From: DATGUA01 sp035301545 | Lineage (GTDB): Bacteria; Bacillota; Clostridia; Tissierellales; Tissierellaceae | DNA length: 6,579 nucleotides | Direction of reading: 5' to 3' | NCBI GenBank assembly: GCA_035301545.1 | Contig: DATGUA010000017.1 | Coordinates: 1 to 6,579, forward strand | Shown: one piece after another, positions 1 to 5,040 of the stretch | Layout of the letters: every line of letters begins with the position of its first letter | Position numbering within the stretch: the stretch's first letter is position 1 | Notes under the pieces: model-generated | The model's database searches: none | Told to the model about the DNA's origin: nothing | What the model saw: only the letters and a program-made list of their open reading frames with translations | Translations under genes and position numbers: made by a program

Positions 1-907
1 AAATAAAAAAAAGAGGTCTAGTAAACTATCTATATTTTTTAAAACATTGGTAATATTTATCCTAATCTTTGGGGCTGCTGGTTTTTTTATACTTAATAGA
101 ATGGATAATATTCAAATATCAAAAGATGACAAAAATTTAGGGATAACTATAGATACTAAAGACAGTAAAAGTAATAAAGTGACCAATATTTTACTTCTAG
201 GACTTGATAGGGAACATTCAGGTCAAAATGCAAGATCAGATAGTATTATGATAGCTTCTGTAGATAAGAAACATAAAAAGATAAAATTAACATCTATTAT
301 GAGGGATACATATGTTGATATTGAAGGTAGAGGTATGGATAAAATAGGACATGCTTATGCTTTTGGTGGTCCAGAACTATCTATAAAAACTGTTAATCAA
401 AATTTTGATATGAATATAAGGGATTTTTTTGCTATAGATTTTTCTGGATTTGAGAGTATAATAGATTCTATGGGTGGTGTAGAGATTGATGTGAAGCCTA
501 ATGAAGTATCTCATGTGAAAGTAAATAACCCAGGAACACAAACACTAAATGGTAAACAAGCCTTAGCATATTCTAGAATAAGAAAAACAGGTGATGGAGA
601 TTATGAAAGAACTGAAAGGCAGAGAGTAGTTTTAGAAAAGATGTTAAATAAATCTATGAATTTAGGCGTTACCAAATATCCTGGTTTATTAAATGAAACA
701 TTACCATATGTAGATACTAGTCTTTCTAAGATGGATATTTTAAGTTTAGGAACAAATGTAGCCAGATCAAATATTAAAGACATTGAACAGTATCGGATAC
801 CTGTAGATGGTTATTTAGAACATAGAATGATAAATGGAATATTCTATATAGAACCTGTAAGTCTTGAAGATAATATTTCCCTCTTAAAAGATTTTATATA
901 TGAATAA
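1..907 (+). CDS. LCP (LytR-CpsA-Psr) family wall-glycopolymer transferase, 5' partial
   Basis: The reading frame is open from nt 2, so the gene runs off the left edge. 301 residues are visible. An in-frame TTG at nt 47 could be taken as a start, but it falls inside the membrane segment. The upstream codons encode a Lys/Arg-rich cytoplasmic stretch (NKKKRSSK) typical of LCP N-termini, so the true start is probably a few codons outside the window. Counting from nt 2: one membrane segment at about 15-31, a short linker, then the extracellular LCP domain at about 60-225. Family motifs visible are LLGLD (65-69), RSDS (R78), MRDTYV (R101, D102), HAYAFGG, the FxxxDFSGF region, YSRIRK (R192, R194) and YERTERQR (R203, R206, R208). 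The arginines are those that bind the polyprenyl pyrophosphate in this family. LCP enzymes transfer teichoic acid or capsule from undecaprenyl pyrophosphate to peptidoglycan outside the membrane. A terminator follows, so this is probably the last gene of an upstream unit. Family call is secure; the exact polymer is not known. Confidence 0.93.
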   Translation, partial: NKKKRSSKLSIFFKTLVIFILIFGAAGFFILNRMDNIQISKDDKNLGITIDTKDSKSNKVTNILLLGLDREHSGQNARSDSIMIASVDKKHKKIKLTSIMRDTYVDIEGRGMDKIGHAYAFGGPELSIKTVNQNFDMNIRDFFAIDFSGFESIIDSMGGVEIDVKPNEVSHVKVNNPGTQTLNGKQALAYSRIRKTGDGDYERTERQRVVLEKMLNKSMNLGVTKYPGLLNETLPYVDTSLSKMDILSLGTNVARSNIKDIEQYRIPVDGYLEHRMINGIFYIEPVSLEDNISLLKDFIYE

Positions 908-924
908 AAAAGGAATAATATTGT

Positions 925-960
925 AAAAAGATAGATTAGAAAATTCAATCTATCTTTTTT
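925..960 (+). terminator. Rho-independent terminator after the LCP gene
   Basis: A perfect 13-bp inverted repeat (AAAAAGATAGATT at 925-937, AATCTATCTTTTT at 947-959) encloses a 9-nt loop and ends in a run of six T. It starts 17 nt after the LCP stop. The stem is AT-rich, but position and T-run fit an intrinsic terminator. The A-run on the other side would also give a U-run for minus-strand transcription, though no minus-strand gene is present. Confidence 0.8.
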
Positions 961-976
961 GATTTTATATCTTACT

Positions 977-1006
977 TTGTATATACTTTTTAAAATATGC
1001 TATAAT
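977..1006 (+). promoter_or_regulatory. Sigma-A promoter for the wecB operon (extended -10)
   Basis: A perfect -10 box TATAAT lies at 1001-1006, immediately preceded by TATGC, giving the TGn extended -10 signature. The best -35 candidate is TTGTAT at 977-982 with an 18-nt spacer, a weak match that the extended -10 could compensate for. It sits just after the LCP terminator and would start transcription near 1013, leaving a leader of about 70 nt before wecB. No operator or riboswitch-like structure was recognised in that leader. Confidence 0.75.
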
Positions 1007-1070
1007 ATTATCAATTAGAAAACAAAATTTAATATGGATGATTAAAATAGGCGATTAATAAATATAAAAT

Positions 1071-1079
1071 AGGAAGTGA
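1071..1079 (+). promoter_or_regulatory. Ribosome binding site that sets the wecB start
   Basis: AGGAAGTGA differs at one base from the ideal AGGAGGTGA and ends 5 nt before the ATG at 1085. The in-frame GTG at 1076 lies inside this site and has only one base between AGGA and the codon, so it cannot be the start served by it. Confidence 0.75.
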
Positions 1080-1084
1080 ATCAG

Positions 1085-2197
1085 ATGAAGAAAGTAATGG
1101 TTGTATTTGGGACAAGACCAGAGGCAATAAAGATGTGTCCTTTAGTAAAGGAATTAGAAAAAAGAGATAAATTAGAAAGGACTGTTTGTGTTACTGGCCA
1201 GCATAGGGAAATGCTTGATCAAGTATTAGATACTTTCCAAGTAGTACCAGATTACGATTTATCAATAATGAAAGATGAACAAACGTTATTTGATGTAACT
1301 ATAAATATCTTAGATAGAATGGGAGATATTTTAAAAAAAGTAGATCCAGATGTAGTATTAGTACATGGAGATACTTCAACAACATTTGTAACTTCATTAG
1401 CTTGTTTTTATATGCAAATTCCGCTAGGTCATGTTGAAGCAGGACTCAGAACTTATAATATATATTCTCCATATCCAGAAGAGTTTAATAGGCAAGCTGT
1501 AGGAATTATATCTAAGTATAATTTTGCTCCAACAGAAAAAGCAAAGAATAATTTATTAAAAGAAGGAAAGGATCCTAGTACAATTCATGTAACAGGGAAT
1601 ACAGTTATAGATGCATTGCATACTACAGTTAAGGATGATTATACTCATGAACATTTAGAATGGGCTTCTGATAGTAGATTAATTATGATTACAGCTCATA
1701 GAAGGGAAAATCTAGGAGAACCTATGAGAAATATGTTTAAAGCTATTAAAAGGATAGTAGATGAACATGAGGATATTAAAGCTATATATCCAATTCATAT
1801 GAATCCTACTGTAAGAGAGGCAGCTAATGAGATATTAGGTGATTGTGATAGAATTAGAATTATAGAACCATTAGAAGTGTTAGACTTCCATAATTTTATA
1901 GATAAATCCTACTTAATATTAACTGATAGTGGAGGTATACAAGAGGAAGCTCCAAGTTTAGGAAAGCCAGTTTTAGTTATGAGAGACACAACTGAGAGAC
2001 CAGAAGGTGTAGAGGCAGGTACTTTAAAATTAGTAGGTACTGATGAAGAAAGAATTTATAATACATTTAAATTATTACTTGAAGATGAAGATGAATATAA
2101 AAAGATGAGCAAGGCAAATAATCCATATGGTGATGGATTTGCTAGTAAGAGAATTGTTGATATACTAGAAAATTCTTTAATAAGTAATTATAAATAA
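1085..2197 (+). CDS. wecB: UDP-N-acetylglucosamine 2-epimerase (non-hydrolysing)
   Basis: Cytoplasmic enzyme interconverting UDP-GlcNAc and UDP-ManNAc (EC 5.1.3.14; called MnaA in Bacillus). UDP-ManNAc is used for wall teichoic acid linkage units and for capsules. With the ATG at 1085 the protein has 370 residues, the usual family length. A longer reading from GTG 1076 adds only three residues and overlaps the ribosome binding site. Motifs in order: GTRPEAIK (9-16, nucleotide-binding loop), TGQHREML, HGDTSTT (D96), HVEAGLRTY (E118), YPEEFNRQ (E132), TGNTVIDAL, TAHRRENLGEP (H205), PIHMNP, and the UDP-binding segment LTDSGGIQEEAPSLGKPV followed by RDTTERPEGVEAGT. D96, E118, E132 and H205 correspond to the catalytic residues described for E. 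coli WecB. It is the first gene after a promoter and is followed 72 nt later by a LicD-family gene with no clear terminator between, so it probably heads an operon. Nothing appears to be missing. Confidence 0.96.
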   Translation: MKKVMVVFGTRPEAIKMCPLVKELEKRDKLERTVCVTGQHREMLDQVLDTFQVVPDYDLSIMKDEQTLFDVTINILDRMGDILKKVDPDVVLVHGDTSTTFVTSLACFYMQIPLGHVEAGLRTYNIYSPYPEEFNRQAVGIISKYNFAPTEKAKNNLLKEGKDPSTIHVTGNTVIDALHTTVKDDYTHEHLEWASDSRLIMITAHRRENLGEPMRNMFKAIKRIVDEHEDIKAIYPIHMNPTVREAANEILGDCDRIRIIEPLEVLDFHNFIDKSYLILTDSGGIQEEAPSLGKPVLVMRDTTERPEGVEAGTLKLVGTDEERIYNTFKLLLEDEDEYKKMSKANNPYGDGFASKRIVDILENSLISNYK

Positions 2198-2205
2198 GCT
2201 TATTT
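2192..2205. repeat. 14-bp perfect palindrome over the wecB stop codon
   Basis: AAATAAGCTTATTT is identical to its reverse complement and contains the wecB TAA stop at 2195-2197. There is no loop spacer and no T-run after it, so it is not a convincing terminator. It may be chance in AT-rich DNA. Confidence 0.4.
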
Positions 2206-2269
2206 GGCTAATATGATAAAATAAAAGTTAATATAAGTTAGGGGATATAGTTTATGGATGGTGATATAA

Positions 2270-3106
2270 ATGAAGAATTCAATAGATGAAGAAACATTAA
2301 GAAAGGTACAACTAATACAATTAGAAATATTAGTTGAGTTTGATAGGATATGTAAGATTAATAATCTCCAATATCAACTTTTTTCTGGAACTTTAATTGG
2401 GGCTATAAGACATAAGGGTTTTATACCTTGGGATGATGATATTGATGTTGCAATGACGAGAAAAGATTATGAAAGGTTTTTAAATATCTGTAATGATTAC
2501 TTGGGCTCGGATTATTTTCTACAAAATTATGATACTGATCCAAATTTTCATCGTCAATTTTCTAGAATAAGAAAGAATAATACTAAATATATACAGTATT
2601 CATATGAGAATATAGATATTCATCATGGTATATTTATAGATATATTTCCTATGGATGATGTGATTCCAGATAATATTCTTGAAAAATTACGTGACAAGAC
2701 TTTATTAGCTATGTTTCATATTAATCGTTTGAGAAATTTAGGTGTAAATTCTGAAGCGAATATAATAAAAAAAATTGCAGGTAAGGTAATTGAAGGAAGT
2801 AATAGTATAATAAAAAAATCTACTTTTGATCGGAGAAAAACTAAAATAATGAAGGCTTTTCAGGAGAAAGACACAGATTACATAAATCATCTAACTAATA
2901 CTACTACTCCAGAAAGATTTAAGAGATTTTTGATAAAAAAAGAAGATTTTTATGATACAATTGAATGGGAATTTGAAGGTTATAAATTTCCAATTCCAAG
3001 AAATTATCATCAATATTTAACTAATATATATGGAGATTATATGGAGCTTCCACCAGAAGAAGAACGAAAACCTCATCATGGCATTATTGAAATAGAAACA
3101 AATTAA
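2270..3106 (+). CDS. LicD family phosphotransferase (phospho-alcohol transfer to a glycan)
   Basis: 278 residues, a normal length for LicD proteins (LicD/fukutin nucleotidyltransferase-like fold). The family signature is clear: FSGTLIGAIRHKGFIPWDDD (38-57) followed by IDV. The DDDID at 55-59 gives the metal-binding aspartates. The second conserved block HHGIFIDIFPMDD is at 118-130, and the C-terminal block with IPRNYHQYLTNIYGDY is at about 242-257. There is no signal peptide or membrane segment, so it acts in the cytoplasm. Characterised members transfer phosphocholine from CDP-choline (LicD) or ribitol phosphate from CDP-ribitol (fukutin, FKRP) to sugars. The gene directly downstream encodes a TagD-like cytidylyltransferase, so a CDP-alcohol donor made in the same operon is the natural inference. 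No choline kinase or choline transporter gene is nearby, so phosphocholine cannot be assumed. The start is set by GGTGAT at 2260-2265, four bases before the ATG; the alternative in-frame GTG at 2261 meets a stop after one codon. Confidence 0.9.
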   Translation: MKNSIDEETLRKVQLIQLEILVEFDRICKINNLQYQLFSGTLIGAIRHKGFIPWDDDIDVAMTRKDYERFLNICNDYLGSDYFLQNYDTDPNFHRQFSRIRKNNTKYIQYSYENIDIHHGIFIDIFPMDDVIPDNILEKLRDKTLLAMFHINRLRNLGVNSEANIIKKIAGKVIEGSNSIIKKSTFDRRKTKIMKAFQEKDTDYINHLTNTTTPERFKRFLIKKEDFYDTIEWEFEGYKFPIPRNYHQYLTNIYGDYMELPPEEERKPHHGIIEIETN

Positions 3107-3132
3107 GATTTAAGATAAAAGGAGAATTTTAG

Positions 3133-3558
3133 ATGAAAAAATATAAAATAGGGTATACAACAGGTGTATTTGATTTATTTCATATAGGTCATTTAAATAT
3201 TTTAAGAAGAGCTAAGGAAGAGTGTGACTATTTAATAGTAGGTGTAACAACTGATGATGAAGTTTTAAGGGTGAAAAATAAGCAACCAATAATTCCTTTT
3301 AAAGAACGAGTAGAAATTGTACAAGCATTAAAATGTGTAGATAAAGCAGTACCTGAAGATAATGTAGACAAGTTGGTGGCATGGGAAGAATATAAATACA
3401 ATGTAATATTTAAGGGGGATGATTGGAAAGGTAGCTCAAAATGGTTAAAATATGAGGAAGAATTTTCAAAAAGAGGTGTTGAAGTTGTATATTTTCCTTA
3501 TACAAAAGGAACTTCTTCAACCCAATTAAGAGAAGTATTAAATAAAATAATTATATAG
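3133..3558 (+). CDS. TagD-like cytidylyltransferase (CDP-alcohol synthesis; glycerol-3-phosphate cytidylyltransferase family)
   Basis: 141 residues, slightly longer than Bacillus TagD (about 130). The nucleotidyltransferase fold is marked by GVFDLFHIGH (11-20) with the HxGH signature at H17 and H20. It is followed by AKEECDYLIVGVTTDDE, the PFKERVEIVQAL helix (R59), FKGDDWKG (93-100, compare GDDWEG in TagD) and the C-terminal YTKGTSSTQLRE (123-134), which aligns with RTEGISTT of TagD. Family members join CTP with a phosphorylated alcohol, releasing pyrophosphate; TagD makes CDP-glycerol. Here the Arg of the TagD RTEGISTT motif is Tyr123 and the helix after it differs, so the substrate may be another alcohol phosphate, and a different nucleotide cannot be excluded. 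An excellent AAAAGGAG site ends 8 nt before the ATG. The gap to licD is 26 nt, so the two are almost certainly co-transcribed, and the product is presumably the LicD donor. Confidence 0.88.
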   Translation: MKKYKIGYTTGVFDLFHIGHLNILRRAKEECDYLIVGVTTDDEVLRVKNKQPIIPFKERVEIVQALKCVDKAVPEDNVDKLVAWEEYKYNVIFKGDDWKGSSKWLKYEEEFSKRGVEVVYFPYTKGTSSTQLREVLNKIII

Positions 3559-3626
3559 GAAATATCTCTGTTAGCAAGAGTTTAAATTAACTATTTAAGC
3601 AATGGAAAATAAGTGAGGTATTGTAG

Positions 3627-4664
3627 ATGAAAAAGAAGATACGAAAAAAATATCAAAATATTAAAATATTTTATAATAGAATATTAAAGAATTCAGACTC
3701 ATATGACATTTCTTTGTTCAAAAGAATTAAAATGAATCTGAGAGGATTTATAGGTGATCAATATGTACGATATGATTTTGAGAATAATGATATAGATGAT
3801 TATATTTCTGAAGTGGAAAGATGGAAATCTAGAAGAGTAAATGGAAGATATAATATAGTTATGGATGATACCCTTATATTTTCACAAATGTTTAAAAATC
3901 ATGTTAATATTCCTGAGATCTTTGCATGGATAAAGGATAGTAAGATTTATGATTTAGCTGGAATTTATTTATCGGACAAAGATTTATTTAATCTGATTTG
4001 TGAAGAAAAACAATTAGTATTTAAACCTGCTTTTGGAACTGGTGGAGGTAGGGGAGTATATGTTGTTAGAAAAATTGAAGATAAAATCTTTTTAAATGAT
4101 AAATTAATTGAAGAAAAAGATTTACTTAAAACAATTAAAGAGTTAGATGATTATATAATAACTGAATTTATAAGTCAGCATGAATATTCTAATAATATCT
4201 ATGATAAAACTACAAATACTATCCGATTAATAACAATTATTGAACCAGAAGAAGGAACTGCTTCAATAGTAGGGGCTGTACATAGAATAGGTATTGAAAA
4301 AAGTATTCCAGTGGATAATGCTAGTAAGGGAGCTTTAGTAGCTAAAATAGACTTAGACACTGGAACTATTGGAGAGGCTAAAACATATTTTGATAAAACT
4401 ATATATAGAATACATCCGGACAGTAAGGCACAGATAGAGGGAGTCAAGATCCCTTTTTGGAGTAATCTTAAGAAGGAAGTACTAGAAGTTGCACAGAAAT
4501 TTCCATATATTCCTTTTATGGCATGGGATATATTAATAACAGAAGATTCTTATAGTGTTATAGAAATAAATGCTTCTACAGGTTTAGATCTATTACAAAT
4601 TTGGGGTGGAGAGAGACATAGCAAATTAGGTGAATTTTATAAATTTCATAATATTATTAAATAA
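3627..4664 (+). CDS. Sugar-transfer associated ATP-grasp protein
   Basis: 345 residues resembling the 'sugar-transfer associated ATP-grasp' family (PF14397), which is found in polysaccharide loci and whose reaction is, to my knowledge, not established. Features visible: a basic N-terminus (1-20) without a convincing signal peptide or membrane segment; KPAFGTGGGRGVYVV (133-147), with Lys133 and the glycine loop expected to hold ATP phosphates; the hinge ITEFISQH with E180; TNTIRLITI with R200; VDNASKGALVAKIDLDTG (229-246); and MAWDILIT (298-305) followed by VIEINASTGLDLLQIWGG (311-328), where D301, E313 and N315 are the likely magnesium ligands. All core ATP-grasp residues seem present, so it should be active. 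ATP-grasp enzymes usually form an acyl phosphate and ligate it to an amine or thiol, so attaching an amino acid or other carboxylate to the glycan is a reasonable inference, not a demonstration. GAGG at 3615-3618 precedes the ATG by 8 nt. The 68-nt gap to the cytidylyltransferase gene holds only a weak stem (about 3587-3607) without a T-run, so co-transcription is likely. The stop codon lies inside a long hairpin. Confidence 0.87.
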   Translation: MKKKIRKKYQNIKIFYNRILKNSDSYDISLFKRIKMNLRGFIGDQYVRYDFENNDIDDYISEVERWKSRRVNGRYNIVMDDTLIFSQMFKNHVNIPEIFAWIKDSKIYDLAGIYLSDKDLFNLICEEKQLVFKPAFGTGGGRGVYVVRKIEDKIFLNDKLIEEKDLLKTIKELDDYIITEFISQHEYSNNIYDKTTNTIRLITIIEPEEGTASIVGAVHRIGIEKSIPVDNASKGALVAKIDLDTGTIGEAKTYFDKTIYRIHPDSKAQIEGVKIPFWSNLKKEVLEVAQKFPYIPFMAWDILITEDSYSVIEINASTGLDLLQIWGGERHSKLGEFYKFHNIIK

Positions 4665-4676
4665 TATTATGAAATT
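4642..4676. repeat. 16-bp perfect inverted repeat spanning the ATP-grasp stop codon
   Basis: AATTTCATAATATTAT (4642-4657) and ATAATATTATGAAATT (4661-4676) are exact reverse complements separated by three bases (TAA). The right arm contains the stop codon at 4662-4664, so the last five codons and the stop of the ATP-grasp gene are built into the hairpin. There is no T-run on either strand after the stem, so a standard intrinsic terminator is not supported. Confidence 0.8.
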
Positions 4677-4716
4677 GGATAACAATAGACAAGGATTTTA
4701 GTTAGAAATACAAGAA

Positions 4717-4745
4717 TTGATATAATTCTTATATAGGAATATACT
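4717..4745 (+). promoter_or_regulatory. Sigma-A promoter candidate P1 upstream of the sugar transferase gene
   Basis: TTGATA (4717-4722) and TATACT (4740-4745) are separated by exactly 17 nt; each is one or two bases from consensus. Transcription would begin near 4752, directly before the hairpin at 4759-4788. The -35 overlaps an inverted repeat, AAGAATT (4712-4718) / AATTCTT (4724-4730), that could be an operator. Confidence 0.55.
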
Positions 4746-4758
4746 TTTTATAGAAAAT

Positions 4759-4788
4759 AGGAGTAGATTATTTCAATAATCTACTCCT
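4759..4788 (+). terminator. Strong hairpin: operon-end terminator or 5'-leader hairpin
   Basis: AGGAGTAGATTATT (4759-4772) pairs perfectly with AATAATCTACTCCT (4775-4788). In RNA this gives a 13-bp stem with a UUCA loop, and it is the most GC-containing stem in the gap. The bases after it (GATGTTTACAAAT) hold only a short T-run, so termination of the wecB operon here would be inefficient or non-canonical. If promoter P1 is used, the same hairpin would sit within about 10 nt of the transcript's 5' end and act instead as a stabilising or regulatory leader element. Confidence 0.5.
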
Positions 4789-4862
4789 GATGTTTACAAA
4801 TAAGAATAATTATAATTTCATTTATCTTATAATTTTAGGTTTAGGAAAAAAGTAACAATTTG

Positions 4863-4891
4863 TTTACAAAAATATTGATATATGATATATT
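4863..4891 (+). promoter_or_regulatory. Sigma-A promoter candidate P2 for the sugar transferase gene
   Basis: TTTACA (4863-4868), 17-nt spacer, TATATT (4886-4891). Each box is one base from consensus, and TGA directly before the -10 gives an extended -10. The start would be near 4898, leaving about 140 nt of leader before the ATG at 5041. No known riboswitch class was recognised in that leader. Confidence 0.65.
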
Positions 4892-5040
4892 TAGTTAGTT
4901 ACCACACTTATTATAAATAGAATTAAATGTAAAATATAGTCTTAGATAAATGGATAAACTTAATATATCTGGGAAAGATTATAATATTGTTAATGGTTTA
5001 TAGTTGTAAATAACTAATTTGATTTTAAAGGTGAGGAAAA

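Larger units (their letters stand above)
4665..5040. other. 376-nt non-coding region with promoter and hairpin elements
   Basis: No convincing gene is present on either strand. From left to right it holds the right arm of the stop-codon hairpin, a 7-bp-arm inverted repeat (4712-4730), a promoter candidate (4717-4745), a strong hairpin (4759-4788), a second promoter candidate (4863-4891) and a leader of roughly 140 nt before the sugar transferase gene. A lone TATAAT at 4980-4985 has no good -35. A 17-codon ORF at 4950-5003 has no Shine-Dalgarno site. The 10-mer TGTTTACAAA occurs at 4791-4800 and again at 4861-4870. Confidence 0.7.

Noticed and set aside
601..783. Minus-strand open frame of 60 codons inside the LCP gene
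   Set aside because: It lies wholly antisense to a well-conserved coding region and shows no recognisable motif.
2254..2289. 11-codon ORF (MDGDINEEFNR) overlapping the licD start, preceded by AGGGGAT
   Set aside because: Spacing looks acceptable, but it overlaps the licD ribosome binding site, is very short and has no attenuator structure; probably chance.
3587..3607. Weak stem GTTTAAAT / ATTTAAGC between the cytidylyltransferase and ATP-grasp genes
   Set aside because: The stem is short, AT-only apart from the end pair, needs a G-U pair and has no T-run, so it does not support a terminator splitting the operon.
4199..4447. Minus-strand open frame of 82 codons with a hydrophobic product inside the ATP-grasp gene
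   Set aside because: Hydrophobicity is expected from reading the complement of this AT-rich coding strand; the plus-strand protein has all family motifs here.
4791..4870. Direct repeat TGTTTACAAA at 4791-4800 and 4861-4870, a possible regulator site
   Set aside because: One 10-base AT-rich match in a 376-nt gap is close to chance expectation, and the flanks are not conserved between copies.
4980..4985. Perfect TATAAT that might be a third promoter close to the sugar transferase gene
   Set aside because: No acceptable -35 box at 16-18 nt spacing and no extended -10 TG; such hexamers are frequent in this AT-rich DNA.
4950..5003. 17-codon ORF in the leader of the sugar transferase gene (MDKLNISGKDYNIVNGL)
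   Set aside because: No Shine-Dalgarno sequence upstream and no run of regulatory codons; not supported as a leader peptide.
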